Part shown: positions 1 through 11,725 of the stretch, piece by piece
Numbering within the stretch: position 1 is the first letter of the stretch
Layout of the letters: the number at the start of each line of letters is the position of its first letter
Assembly (NCBI GenBank): GCA_013350335.1
Contig: CM023532.1
Location: 32,737,708 to 32,801,707, forward strand
Length of the DNA stretch: 64,000 nucleotides
Direction of reading: 5' to 3'
From: Chimonanthus salicifolius
Lineage: Eukaryota > Streptophyta > Magnoliopsida > Laurales > Calycanthaceae
Notes under the pieces: model-generated
The model's database searches: none
Seen by the model: only the letters and a program-made list of their open reading frames with translations
What the model was told of the DNA's origin: nothing
Translations under genes and position numbers: made by a program

Positions 1-470
1 AAGAGATGGAAGCATGCAAATGAGTCAGCCCATATGGCTCTTCCTTCAGCCCTTACCCCATTCCATTATACGATCTAACTGAAGGACTCGAGCTCAAGTC
101 TAAGTTCGAGTTAACCTGAATTAGTCAAACTTAAGTCCGATTCGAATTATGTTTGTAGGTCTAACCGTCTAACCCAATTTCTAACCCCAAATGAATTTGC
201 AAACTTATCTGAAGTAGGATTTCTTTGAGTTTAAAATGAAAATATAGACTTTCAGGTCAAACTCAGTGTTTTATGCACTAGGGTAGGGTCTAACCTGAAT
301 TCTAATCCGAGCCTGATATTTTGGACTCAAAATGAGCCCGATCTAAATCTAGGTCAACTTGAGTTAGGCCCGACTCAAATATCAACTTCTAATAAGAAGT
401 TAAATTTTCTTAGTAAGCACTTTTCACAAATTAGGTTCTCGTGATTTCATTGTCTTAAATTTCATAGCAA
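1..470. other. intergenic, degenerate repeat-like sequence
   Basis: No gene is visible. The stretch from about 80 to 390 is rich in phrases such as gactcgag, aacctgaatt and cccgactcaa, which resemble the interior of the hAT-like MITEs at 8178 and 60589. I cannot find intact ends or a target-site duplication, so it is at best a decayed copy. Confidence 0.3.
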
Positions 471-686
471 CTCAAGAGGAGTTGGCCTGACGGTCAATAA
501 GCTCCCTTTACGAAAGGAGGTCTTGAGTTCAATTCACACTCAACACCCATCTGGACTACTCTCCGTAGTTGCTTATCCAATGTATGTGGGATTTGGAGGT
601 TTGCACATGCCCGGACTAGTCGGGTTAAAATATTCCCTGTTCAAATACAGATGAGATTCCTAGACACCTTGATCATAAAAAAAAAA
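471..686 (+). mobile_element. tRNA-derived SINE, family 1, copy 1
   Basis: It contains an A-box-like stretch (ttggcctgacggtcaa, about 482) and a B-box-like stretch (gagttcaattc, about 523). A family-specific body follows (ctccgtagttgcttatcc, then gcacatgcccggactagtc), and the 3' end is ccttgatcat plus an A-run. The same body recurs at 15420 and 15937 (plus strand) and at 4585 and 6270 (minus strand), which defines the family. No clear target-site duplication was found for this copy. Confidence 0.7.
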
Positions 687-3061
687 GGTTCTACAAATTG
701 AATTATTTAACCTTTTTAATACCCACAACATTTTGATTTAGCATGTATGATGGCCTGATACACTAATTCTGATAATCTTCTTCATGGTTCGATCAAAATA
801 AAGCTGGACTGTGTTCCTCATCACATTTAATTCTATTCATTTGGATCTTTGCAGTCATGGCCCATCTGGTTTTTGGTGGAGTGTGGGATTTGTAGAGTTG
901 GTGTTTTCTAGAAACATTTATAATTTATTGAATGATGCTGCTTTCAACTTCATGGTTCGGAAGGATTTGGGCCAATGCTCCACCAAAATTGGAATTTGCC
1001 CATCTATTTCAAGCCCAACCCGAGCCAGGCCCATTTTGGGCTTTTTCTGCTGGCTTGTACCTGAGCCTGAGGCAATGAAATGAAAAAGAAAGATACATGC
1101 TAGTGATGCCTCACTAGCCTTGCAAACAATGCCATTGACTGGGCAGAAAAACTAGATGTTCTTTTTGAAATTTAAGCAGCAAAAATACATATTGGTGTGA
1201 TAATTTTAGATTACACAATAATTTTTTGTTTATCTTATACTGGTTTCATATATCCATTAAATCCATCGATTTTCTTTCTTCTTATCCATTAGATTTGGCA
1301 TTAAAAATGTTTTGTCGATCCTGTTGCGGTTGAGAGCAATTTTGTAATATTCACATGGGGTTTTATGTAAATCCCAATTACAGTTGTATATATGGTAGTT
1401 TTATGTGAGAGAGAGAGAGAGCAGGACATTTGTAACGAAAGCCGCATTTTCTTCGTTTTGCTTTTAAACATAGTGGATCGGTTGAAATCCCGTAGACATA
1501 TCGAAAGGGAATCATATAAATATTTATATTGTGATTTTGTTTCTCTTTATTGATTGCTCTTTTCTGTTTGTATGATTGAAAATGTGATTTTTTCCCAACA
1601 ACGTAGATTGTACCGTAAAATGTGCAAATAAATACAAAATGGGCCACACCCAATACTAGACAGGAATCACAGGTATCAGGATTCCTAGTTTTCTGCCCTC
1701 TACAAATTCCCTTTAGGGGTTAGTGCCCTAATTAAATTAACAATTACCCAAAAATACTGCCCAAGGAGAAGGACCACATCTTAAAATATTTCATGTTAGG
1801 ACAAAAGATGAGTAGATAGCCGTTTGTTCTTTGAGGATTTGGGCCTTTTACATGTGGATCTCATCTTCCATTTATAAATGATTCCATGCGAGCAGTCCTC
1901 TTTTTCACATGCATCCAAGGTTACCTTTTTCTTCAGTTGGAATGTGATTAATATTATCTAATGACTGAGCTTAAGACAATCCTAAGATAATTGTCCTTTG
2001 CCTTTATGATAAGAATCAAGAAAAACACAAGCCCATTTGAAAATTGCATCTATGGATATGGCAATTTGGTAGAAATTTGATGACGAATGGCAAGGTGTGG
2101 AAGTTTTAAAATAATAAAACCACTGAAAGGGACAATAGCACAATGTAGGGGGGAATTGATTTTCCCATCTTCCAAATAAAAAGATTGGATTGGGCCTTCC
2201 ATGCCAAAATTGTTATCAAATAAATAAATAAGGCTTTTTCCTTTTGGGCCAATTGTTGGGCCTTGAAATACTGCCTTGGTGCACTTATTTTCAAATATAT
2301 AAATTCTTAAGTAGATATCGTTAAGTCTCCTGAACACTGCACATCTGATCATTTCTCCTTTAACAATTGGTGCTGGTTTAAAATATGTCAAAATTTGGTT
2401 GAGATATTCAACTGAATGAGTTGATGAATGAATACAAATTTCAGCACGATTGGCAAAATGGGTACTAATCAGGGTCAATTTTAGGACACGTTTAGCATTT
2501 TAATTCTAGTGTCTAGACTAGATGTCTCAGGTATGATTATCCATGGGCTAACTTGATAGATGAGGTTTACAGTTGATTTCGGCGATTTGTAGATTAGCTT
2601 TACCTCTAATATGGGATGAAGATACCTCGTAATAATAAAAATAATAGAAATTTAAGACCCTGTAGAACCAATGATTGAGAGGAGACTTACGCCTTTGACT
2701 GAAATACTAGTTGTGACACAAATATGGCAAGTTGAAATCATGGTGGTGAAGAAGAAGATGAAGTTTCATATCTATTATCAACGAACGATCATAACATGAT
2801 TCATTGTCTACTAGAAGTAGACATGTTTATTGCTAAGGGAAATCCTACAAAACCCTCTTCTTCAATAGTAAACCCTAATATGATACTACACCCTCTGGAC
2901 ACGAGTTCAAACCACCACACCCAGAGCCGGCTCCAGCTATAAGCGGAAAGGCAGCCGCCTAAGCTTCCAAAAAATAGGTCCAAAAAAATAAAAAACGAAA
3001 GAGAGATACTAATTGCAGTAGGACCTCATCTCAGAGCCAGCACTGACCACACCAGCCATGG
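687..3061. other. intergenic, no convincing gene
   Basis: AT-rich spacer with a short GA run at 1408-1422. The only long open frame is 2050-2478 on the minus strand (142 codons). It has no recognisable domain, starts on a non-ATG codon and has no visible promoter or splice partners, so I do not call it a gene. Several shorter frames look random. Confidence 0.4.
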
Positions 3062-3313
3062 CTAAAGAGCCGTTGGAGGTAGATTGTGGTGCTGCGGATC
3101 GGGTCCGCCAGGCACTACCCTATCCAGCAATACCCTCCCACACCCTTTAGCCAGAAACATGACCCAGTGATCATCGTGATCGTGACCGCCTGCTCCGCCT
3201 TGCATGGCTGTCGCTCCATCATAACAAGGACGCGCTTCTAGCATTGTGATGTGCCCTGCAAAAATAACTAAGAACACTATCAATGCTGTCCATACCTCCC
3301 TTAAAACAGCCAT
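3062..3313 (-). CDS. CLE-family secreted peptide hormone precursor (copy 1)
   Basis: Intronless precursor of 83 residues. Residues 1-27 form a hydrophobic secretion signal (core ALIVFLVIFAG, likely cut after MLEA). A poorly conserved His/Gly/Asp-rich spacer follows. The CLE dodecapeptide RVVPGGPDPQHH lies at residues 65-76, with a short tail NLPPTAL. It matches the family pattern R-x-[VS]-P-x-G-P-[DN]-P-x-H-[HN]. CLE precursors are secreted and processed to 12-13 residue glycopeptides that signal through leucine-rich-repeat receptor kinases, mainly in meristems and roots. The ATG at 3311-3313 is directly followed by the signal sequence, and a TATA box lies about 90 bp upstream. A second CLE gene on the same strand at 14486-14740 has an almost identical dodecapeptide. 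The family call is firm; the exact orthologue and tissue are not known. Confidence 0.88.
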   Translation of the reverse strand: MAVLREVWTALIVFLVIFAGHITMLEARPCYDGATAMQGGAGGHDHDDHWVMFLAKGCGRVLLDRVVPGGPDPQHHNLPPTAL

Positions 3314-3401
3314 CTCTCCCTCTCTAATCTCTCACTCTCTCAGTTGCTTAGATCTCACAAGATGTGAAGAAGGGGAGTTGTAGCCGGAGGTGGGAGCTGA
3401 T

Positions 3402-3409
3402 ATTTATAG
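3402..3409 (-). promoter_or_regulatory. TATA box of CLE copy 1
   Basis: The minus strand reads cctataaata here, about 90 bp upstream of the ATG at 3313. With a usual TATA-to-start spacing this gives a 5' leader of roughly 60 nt. It was placed by motif and position only. Confidence 0.55.
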
Positions 3410-4584
3410 GAGAAAGAAAGGGTGGTGGATTTAGGATAGTGGAAGTAAAAAAAGCATTGAGATGGAGTTTTTTTAAAGGGAAATTGGAGTTTCTTTTGGC
3501 CATTCGTCCTTTAGCATGAGCTCCCGTGCGAGTAAATCAAAGGAAGACGATTGTCTTCTCTCTTACATGGCCCTTGTAACCAATGCTTTCTCTTGTGCGC
3601 ACCCCATTAGCTTAGTGCATGATTTACAACTTTGTCCACATTAGAATACAAATCTGTTTCTTGTCTCTCTGTATTTCGTCTCTATCGCTTATGCTTGTAT
3701 CCTTTAACTTGTTGCTGCTACTACTCAAAACTAAGAAGAATGATTCTGACGAGTGTTGGGAGGAAACACCTTTCTTACCTCACAGAAACAACAATATTGA
3801 TTGAGATAATAGAAAGAAGAAAATCAACACAGAGAATCAAACCACAATATAGAGATTTACGTGGTTTCCTTTCGGTACGTCCACGAGTTCAAATCGACTC
3901 AGTATGCTCAAAGGCAAAAAAGAAGAAGATACAAAAGAACCATATATACTTAGCCCAATTAGGGTCTAATGACATTTGAAATTACAAAATTATTCTCCAT
4001 TAAATTTTTTGACTAGGAGGCCCCTTCCTTAAGCTCGACCAGCGACCGAATAGACAGTACATCTCTAATGATCAGACTCCACAAAGTTTAATAATGAGTC
4101 CACTCACCAACTTAAGGAAACTTGATCATGTATTGAATAAGGAGGTGGAATGTTTTGCATTCTCATATTTGCAAAGCTGATTTAGTGATTCAGACCAAGT
4201 TTTTCAATTTAGTTGTTTTCATACTTAACATGTAATAGATAAAATTCGCAGCACTAGTTACCGGCGATTGCAGTTTGGAATTCTCACAAGGCCGATCTGA
4301 TTTGTGTCCGGATTAAGAGAGATCAGGTGTAATATTTAATATCATTTTCTCCATTATAGTAGAGCAATACATTTCTCTTTCACCAAAGATCATCTCCTTC
4401 TCACTCTAAAAGAACACAAGTGTTGATGCAGATCGCTTTCATTATACTACATCAGCTTGAATGATAAATGTTTACTTAAACTGGTAAAGAACGATCAGAC
4501 GATATTCAGAATTTTGTTAATTTTCTTCATTCAGGATTTGTCATGAAGGATTTGGGTCCCTTTTTTTGGTATTCCGAAGTATCC
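3410..4584. other. intergenic with probable LTR-retrotransposon debris
   Basis: No gene is visible. Around 3820-3900 the phrase agagatttacgtggttt followed by cggtacgtccacgag resembles conserved sequence in plant Copia-type LTRs, and 4255-4430 looks like diverged repeat sequence. No intact ends, primer-binding site or coding domain can be seen. Confidence 0.3.
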
Positions 4585-4745
4585 TTGCATCTTATACACT
4601 TGACTAAGTTCTTGGAGCATGTGCAAACCTCTCTATCCACACACACCGGATAAAATTAGGGGGAGTGACCCTTATATGTTGAAAGTGGGACTTGAACCAA
4701 GGATTTGTGTCTTTGAAGCTGCTTCTTAAGTGTTGAGGTCCAAAA
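4585..4745 (-). mobile_element. tRNA-derived SINE, family 1, minus-strand copy
   Basis: Read on the minus strand it has the B-box-like ggttcaagtcccac, then gtcactccccctaa, tatccggtgtgtgtgg and gcacatgctccaag. These are in the same order as in the plus-strand copies at 471, 15420 and 15937. Its ends are diverged and I see no target-site duplication. Confidence 0.6.
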
Positions 4746-5398
4746 CATGTCCAATGGATTTGTCGACAAACTCATTGACAGTCTAAAGAACATAAATACA
4801 TGGATTCAGACACCATAATACATCTGCTGTTATTGACACCAAACTATCTGAGGTTTGTTTGGATTGAGAGTAAGTAGGGAGAAATAGAACACAGGTGATA
4901 TCGTACCACATCGCCATTTTCTACTACTTAGGAGAAAGATGATTTCTAATATTTTCATGGGAAATCTCTTACACTTTCTTCTAAAAACTTTTTTCCAATC
5001 TGAACGAAATCAATGGTGAACCTACTGAGTCCCAACTCACTATCGGCATATGGCTAATGCCTGAAGTGGATCACTAGAGTACTAAGGATTGGCAAATATT
5101 GCAAGTGAACCCATTTGGGTTGAAATCCTTTTATGTGAATTCAACATATTTAGCTACTGATCCAGTCTTTCACACAAGAGCCAAACATGTTGAAATTATT
5201 ATCATTTTATGTGCGAATAGATTAAAAATAAATAAAGATGAACTTGGGGATACACTCGTAGAACAGTATCATTTTTTTTTTTTTGAATGGTTAGAACAGT
5301 ATCATTTTGCTTGCTGTCAACTCTGCTAAATGCTTGCAGAAACATCCGGCCATCACTTGTTACCTAGTATTTTCCGGCCGGGGTCCATACATGTCCAG

Positions 5399-5762
5399 TT
5401 TTGATGTAGCCATCGAACCCGACGAGGGCTCGATTGAAAACGAATGAGCCTAATTAAGTGAAATTGATGAATTTGCTTTCTGAATCTATGCTTGAATCAA
5501 CGAAGGGAAGAGGGGACCTCAAACACTACCCAAGTGGACCCCACCAAGGATGCCGACGTGACAAAACCCGATCTTACCAACCTCATCCTTAGGTTTTGTT
5601 ACGTTGGCATCCTTGGTGGCGTTCACTAGGGTTGTGTTTGAGGTCTTCTCTTCCCTCCATCGATCCAAGCATAGATTCGGAGAGCAAAGTCGTCTATTTT
5701 GCTTAATTGGGCCCATTCTTCTTTGATCAGCCCCTCGTTAGATTCGATGACCGCATCAAATT
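5399..5762. repeat. long imperfect hairpin from an inverted duplication of a once-coding fragment
   Basis: Left arm 5399-5568 and right arm 5592-5762 are reverse complements over about 170 bp, with roughly 80-85% identity by eye and almost no gaps. The loop is about 23 nt. Read on the minus strand, the right arm gives about 44 open codons (FDAVIESNEGLIKEEW near its start, RIYAWIDGGKRRPQTQP near its end). The equivalent left-arm frame shows the same residues interrupted by four stops. This looks like an inverted duplication of a piece of a protein gene I do not recognise. Transcription across it would give a long hairpin RNA, the arrangement proposed for young microRNA or siRNA loci. No target-site duplication was found outside the arms, so a transposon origin is less favoured. 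Confidence 0.75.
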
Positions 5763-6269
5763 TTACCCAACCCTACTTGCACCCAACCTACTATTTTGTC
5801 AATTGGCAGTAGCCGACTGAAAAATTGCATCTCCATGTTCTCTAAAAGAAGCAGCCATGACTAAAACACAGTAAAGCTTCTGGAGAGGAAGAAATTCAGT
5901 CTGCACCTTGATGTACTACTGGAACAAGCTACAATTACTTGATCTCAATTCCCATGGAGAAATCACCAATTTAAGATGTACAAAATTGAAGAGAAGACCA
6001 CTTTCTCCAATCTTTGGTCTCCTCTTCTCTTGCTCAAACTCGCTTCCTTTTCATAATCGTGAAATTTTAGTTATTGCTTGCCATGGAAAAGCGGATGTAA
6101 TGAATAACTTCAGTCATTAACTTTTTATGTAAACAGAAGTGTTATCAGACTCTCAACTCTTGTCTCCACCATTGAAAAATTGAAATGTGAAAAACTAGTT
6201 TAATTTTCTATTTTTTTTTTTTTTAATATGGGTATCTTCATTTCACTTTGGAGATGCGACTAATCCCAC

Positions 6270-6385
6270 GGACATTTTGTAAGCCTCTCAATCCACATAC
6301 ATCGATTAAATCTACGAGAGTTGCCCTTTATGATTGAGCGCCGATTCATAAGACGAGCATCTTAACGGTAGCAAATGAATATTTT
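6270..6385 (-). mobile_element. tRNA-derived SINE, family 1, truncated minus-strand copy
   Basis: On the minus strand the order is aagatgctcgtctta, a degenerate B box, aagggcaactctcgtag, tcgatgtatgtggattgagagg. This matches the middle of the family-1 SINE. Both ends are missing or too diverged to place. Confidence 0.5.
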
Positions 6386-8169
6386 TCTTAATTTTCGCTT
6401 AGTGCAAACCATATTAACAAGCATTATTCATCCTTGTATTCTCTTTCATATAGAGTTATACGGCACAAAAAATATAATACACAAAACTAGATATAATTAT
6501 GCAGACTAAGGTTGAGTTTAACACCTACTTAAGTCATTATATTAAAATTATTCATTAAGTGTGAGATGAAAAATTGAAATGATGAGCAATTTCTTTTTTG
6601 CATGAGAGAGAGAGAGAATGATGGTTGTAGTTGACCGTCCAGTCACCTAACTTTGTACGTGGGTGGTCGGTGCTAAAATAAGAGATCCAAAGATCTTTGA
6701 AATCTCAAACATGGCATAATTTCATTCGATCAATACAAATATATAATCCTTGAATGACAATGACCCTTTCACCTCAAGATGGACGATCCATGTTTTCTTG
6801 TCCAAACAAAACCTCAGATTGTCACATTCTATATATTTATCTCGATGATGGCATCAATTAATTAGGAACCTACTTCAGCTGAGTAAATTTTTTTTACCAG
6901 ACTCACATTATCATCATTATCATTTAAATTATTTATCTCATCAATTTGAGGCTCACTTTTATATTTAGATTTGACAAATTATATCTATAAACTGAATGAT
7001 CTATCTTACACCCTTGAAACTTGAACCCCAACTTCTACACGTTCTTGTTTATATAAGACTCACATGTCTAGACCCAATTTATGAATATGGATGCATTTGA
7101 GTGGCATACTTAAAGGTGATTCTTTTTATAAAAGTCAGGTCTATTAGATTTGAAAAGTGATGATTTTCAAAAGTCCTAATATTAGCGGTCAAAATGGGTC
7201 AATTTTAAATAGATTTTTTTTTTTTTTTGAGACGGTAACTGAATATGGTCAAACTAGCTGAATTTGAGTTTTAGTCAAACTAATCTAATCAACCAATACA
7301 CTTAGTTGAGTCAACTAAGTCAAACTGTAATTGAAGGGCAAAACTAGCAAACGCCTAGGCATATTTGGCGCTTGGGCACAAGAGTCCCATGTGGGACTCA
7401 TTTAATATTAAATATTGTTTGTTAAAATTATTTTCTCTTTGTGAAACTTAGACTGATCTATTAAAGATTTTCATTTAGATGCATCTTTATTATTGGATTA
7501 AACAGGATAGATTGAAATATTTATCCAATAGTTCAGTTTTAAGTTTAAAATCAGTGGCTAAAATGATTCAATGGGTCTTATTTTTTGCAGTATCATGACC
7601 CTCATGATAATCTATCCATTTATATAATTTTTGTGATAATCAGATTGGACTCACCATTTGACGTGGCCTGTTAGAACATCTGAGTTTTTTAGCCTGGGCA
7701 TTTACTAGACCAGCCTGTCACTAGTTTACTTTAATTAGTAGATTAGGTCTTCAAATAAAATAATAAATTATTATTTATTAGAACTTAGACATTTTTGTTA
7801 GCCAATGTTAACAATTTTGAGTGATGATCATAATGTTATGAATGACTCATGACTTATGGTCATATTTATTTTGATAATCTTATTAAAGGCTTCATAATCA
7901 TTTACAAAATATGGTTCATTTTTGTGTTTTATTAATTTTTATTACATTTTTAGTAATTTTGTACTTGATTATATGTTGTCATCGTCGTAGTAACTACTAC
8001 GAGGAAGAATGGATCCATCATCCTTCTAAGTCTTGAGTAGTTTTTCATTAATGGTTGGATTTATTTGCTTCAAAATAGTTGGTGGATTCACTCATTCTCA
8101 TGATAGTTCCACGAGGATGACAATATATGAATATTACTCATTATATATTCAATAAATAATTGTATAAAA
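6386..8169. other. intergenic, no gene seen
   Basis: Very AT-rich spacer with scattered homopolymer runs and one GA run near 6604-6617. No open frame with recognisable content, no splice-bounded exons and no clear element ends. Confidence 0.4.
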
Positions 8170-8177
8170 TTGATAGG

Positions 8178-8563
8178 TAGGACTGTAACTCGAGTGGGGT
8201 TTTGGCCTGACCCGCATGACCCAACCCGAGAATTCTTGCGGGTCGGGTTGAGATTTTCAGGCCAGCGGGTCAGGTCAGGTTGATGAGATAAAAACCTGCA
8301 TGAAATTCGGGTCGGACCGGGTTGAGGATTTTACAAGTTAACCCGACCTGATCCGGCCCGACCCAACTAGATCCAACGGGGCTAAAATTAGGCTAAAATA
8401 GGTTTAGAATGTGGGTTGGATCAGAATTTGGGTCGAGTCGGGTTCTAGAGTTCGGGTTGAGAATTCGGGTCAGGTCAGGTCGGGTCGGGTTCTATATATA
8501 TATCAACTCGAGTCGGATTGGGTTTTAAGAAATCCAACCCACCTGACCCGAGTTGCAGCCCTA
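8178..8563. mobile_element. non-autonomous hAT-like MITE with perfect 8-bp target-site duplication
   Basis: The terminal inverted repeats begin taggactgtaactcgagt (left) and tagggctgcaactcgggt (right, reversed), 15 of 18 matching. The element is flanked by the perfect 8-bp direct repeat ttgatagg at 8170-8177 and 8564-8571. An 8-bp duplication and a TAGGG-type terminus are typical of hAT elements. The 386-bp interior is made of gggtcgggtt-like phrases and has no transposase. Related elements lie at 17151 and 60589. Confidence 0.85.
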
Positions 8564-8580
8564 TTGATAGGGATATGAAA

Positions 8581-8628
8581 TGCGTCTCAATCACTAACAT
8601 TATATGCGTCTCAATCACTAACATTATA
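8581..8628. repeat. 24-bp perfect tandem duplication
   Basis: Two head-to-tail copies of a 24-bp unit beginning tgcgtctcaatcactaac, immediately beside the right target-site duplication of the hAT-like MITE. Confidence 0.85.
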
Positions 8629-8983
8629 TAAACATTATTTTGAATTGGTAGGACTTTTTATTGAATTCATTACAGTATTTTACCATCTTCAACTCATCCG
8701 AAGTGGAAATAAATACTTGGGCACTCATAAAAGATGGCTTTCTTTTGTCACTTACTTACTCGTGCCTTTTGAGCTTATTTATGGGGCGTCTCGTATTCTT
8801 TAGCACGTACAAGTTAGATAATATCCAAAAAGACAAGCAACTTGATTTGCTGCTTTTTCATTTAAAGTCTTTGTTGTCATCTACTTCTTCATCTCTGCAA
8901 TATATCTATCGTCTGTTTCCGATTCTTTATCCTATCGAATCTGTAAAGCAAAATATCGCTATCAAACTAGTTTGATGTCAAGA

Positions 8984-9284
8984 TGTTATCTACTAAATGA
9001 ATAGAACTCATTTTTAAAAATCTTCTTGAAAAGGGAAGGTGTCCATGTATTTAAAAATTTCAAAACCTAAAGGTCCACCGGTGATGTGGAACTTCGCTAA
9101 CACTCTTCTTTAGCGAAAGGGTTGGAAACACCCGGCTCTTCCCGAGCTAGAGTTACGAACCAAATCCATCCTTTTAGTACCCTTGCTCTGATACCATGTT
9201 AAAGACATGAGTAATACTCATCCATAAAAACCAATTTGAAGGAGACGATGCCCATGGATACGGAGGCTTGGGACTTTGCTAACA
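8984..9284 (-). mobile_element. TRIM element A (miniature LTR retrotransposon)
   Basis: Two similar short terminal repeats, 8984-9102 and 9197-9284, both begin tgtta and end gctaaca. Both contain actcat near the start, a gatg block in the middle and a -acttcgctaaca/-actttgctaaca end. The about 94-bp interior ends at 9185-9196 with gctctgatacca, the reverse complement of the plant initiator-tRNA primer-binding site tggtatcagagc. This places the 5' LTR at 9197-9284 and the element on the minus strand. There is no coding capacity, as is usual for TRIMs. No matching 5-bp target-site duplication was seen. Confidence 0.7.
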
Positions 9285-9314
9285 ACTCCTTATAGAGTTA
9301 CTCAATTTGTATGG

Positions 9315-9389
9315 ATATGGAGACTTGCACATGCCTCGAGAATTAATCTGATTCTCTAAGAGACGTGAACACCTTTATGATAAAAAAAA
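9315..9389 (+). mobile_element. 3' fragment of family-1 SINE
   Basis: Contains agacttgcacatgcctcgag, then accttta-tgat and an A-run, which match the last third of the family-1 SINE copies. The tRNA-like head is absent. It begins just after TRIM A. Confidence 0.5.
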
Positions 9390-10062
9390 GTGCTACTCTG
9401 ATTTTCTCTTGCGTCATAGTAAGTCCAATTGCATTGGCAAATAATGATGCGAAGTATTGTACATTAAAATTTGGGTGCGAGAACAACCTTTAGAACACTA
9501 TCTTATTCATTTAGGCCCAGCTATGGGCCCAAGTTGTACATCTCACAGAAGGTTTTTATTTAATATGAAAATAGAAATAATAATAGCATTTGTCCCATCT
9601 ATTTGAAATCTATTATACTTTGTCATATTTTCATATAGTTGGAAGTTCAGCGGAGAAGAATGGACTCAAATTTTATTATTTTCCTCTTAGAAGATGATCA
9701 AATCAAGGGTATGGATTAGTCATTAGTGTTATAATTTTTTATTGGATGTAATAATATAATGAAATTGAAAAGGTCAACTTTAAATAAATAAAATTAGTGG
9801 TTATTATGATGATCATTATGACATCACTACATCAAGGGTAAATTTTTTTTTTTTCACTTGGGCCACATGACCCATGAGAGAGAAAAACAATGGAGCTATC
9901 TAAGAATCAGACTTAGGCCCCACGAATACCATTCTCCCCTCTCCTTCCTCCTTCTCAACCATCGAATCCAACCCTTATGGAATTAAATTTAAGAATGCTA
10001 TGGTTGAATATGCAATTAATGAAATGTAAATTGAATTTCAAATTAATAACATAAATTCAATC
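9390..10062. other. intergenic, no gene seen
   Basis: AT-rich spacer with no recognisable exon, RNA gene or element boundary. Confidence 0.4.
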
Positions 10063-10079
10063 AAATATGCATGCATAAA

Positions 10080-10243
10080 TCCACATGGGTGTAGTTCAAC
10101 TGGTTGCCTCCCGTTTTAAGAAGCGAGAGGTTGCGGGTTCAAATCCCCATGACCTAATCTTGGTGTACCCTAGGGGTAGTGGGCTCACTCATGGGGATTT
10201 TACGTCAAGTATCCCGCAGTTTTCCACACATAAATTAAAAAAA
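10080..10243 (+). mobile_element. tRNA-derived SINE, family 2, with long target-site duplication
   Basis: Head with an A-box-like stretch (tgtagttcaactggttg) and a B-box match (gcgggttcaaatccc). Its body ends gtatcccgcagttttccac plus acataaatt and an A-run. It is flanked by aatatgcatgcataaa on the left (within 10063-10079) and aatatgcatacataaa on the right (10244-10259), 15 of 16 identical, the signature of LINE-driven retroposition. Other copies are at 12811 (plus) and 54210 (minus). Confidence 0.85.
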
Positions 10244-10259
10244 AATATGCATACATAAA

Positions 10260-11430
10260 AATAATTCAAAAACTCACCGAGACTTAGAGAGAACTCAAGC
10301 TTCTCTTGCTTGAACTTATTTATTGCTCAAATTATGGATGCACGATACAATGGTCTACCTTCCAATTTATAGGCAATCGATGGGAGAGAAACATGGAAGA
10401 AAAATAATAAAACAAATTAAGCTTCCTAAAACCCAATGGATCCACATGCCTAGCATATTCCAATTGGGTGCTGTTGTTATCCTAAGGTCCACCAATGTCT
10501 AGATGGCATGTGGAATTATTACATCACAAATGAAAAAGGAAAAATAAAATTTACATCATCATCTAATTCAAGTCAATGTGTTTTTTTTTCCTGTTACGAG
10601 TGTGTCAGTTTTTGTTTTGCCTTCGTGTTTCTGTAATGTAATTGGCCTTTTCTGTTCCTTTTTTATTAATATATTATATAAACCATTTCAAAAGACAAAA
10701 CAAAAATAATCTAATTCAAGTCATGGTCGAATTTAGCTAGGTATCCATGCAAGCAATCTCCATCATTCATTTCAAATTGTTTCTAGTTTGATTCATTCCC
10801 AATTCCACACATACCAAAAGGAGAGGAGTAATGCTATTGTTGAACCTTCCAATTTGATCTTCTGGTCTCTCCTTGCTAGACATGCCCAAACCCTGCCCCC
10901 TTTTGTGAAGATTCCATGCCATGTGGCGCCTAGGTGGATGCCATGTAGGCGATGATGTGGAATTCGTCCGAGAAACTTCCATGCAACAAATGGGCCTTCT
11001 AAAGTGGGTTTTTGAAGTCTTAAACACGTCTATGCACGCCCCAACTTATATCTTTGGCTGTTGGACTCGGATTGAGATGATTTTGGGCCCATTAAAAAGC
11101 TTACAAGGTCCTCTCTTTCCTCCATCAATCCTGATCAAATTGAGTCCCACCATGCCTCAATCTAGAGATTCTAGATAACGAGTATGAAAATATTGTAACA
11201 TGTTGTGACAATCATTCTTTGTTGTCAGTTGTACGGTAAAACAGGCTTATAAGATACTCAGTTCCTACGCCCATTAGGACCAAGAAAATGTGGAATAAAT
11301 AAACTGTTTGCACGGCAATTCCTTTGGAATAGACTACCTGTAGCTAGCAACATTAAGCACAAATCACCCAATGTTAATCTCAGCTGCACCTTATGTAATA
11401 CTTAAGAGGAAACCCAAATCATATTTTCTT
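10260..11430. other. intergenic, no gene seen
   Basis: Spacer with several 85-codon frames on both strands around 10767-11178. They overlap each other in opposite directions, resemble no family and lack gene context, so they are treated as chance frames. Confidence 0.4.
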
Positions 11431-11725
11431 TGAACTTGGGTCAGTTCATCTATCAGACTAGTCTTTTAAGTTGGATACCCAATCCTAAAAAGTGGTATCA
11501 GAGTTATGTCTCAAGCTACCACATGTGGACTCGGGAGATCTCCTAGCCGGACAGGATGGTCGATGACTTTCTATCTACCGGAGAGCCTCATTTGATGAGG
11601 AAATTGTTGGATAGCCGAATGAGTCCCACATCATTGCGAAGAAGAAGATATAGAGACTTATATTGGACTTAAATCGCTCTCTACTTATCAAACTAATCTT
11701 TTGAATTAAATACCCAGTCCTAACA
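11431..11725 (+). mobile_element. TRIM element B, 5' LTR truncated
   Basis: The right LTR at 11605-11725 (121 bp) starts tgttggatag and ends agtcctaaca. The left side retains only the last part of the other LTR (about 11431-11487), whose end, ttggatacccaatcctaa, parallels the right LTR's ttaaatacccagtcctaa. The interior starts with the primer-binding site tggtatcagag at 11493, and a purine-rich tract (gatgaggaaat) lies immediately before the right LTR. The interior is about 117 bp and non-coding. Terminal tgttgg/cctaaca, primer site and polypurine tract together make the TRIM call strong. Confidence 0.75.
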
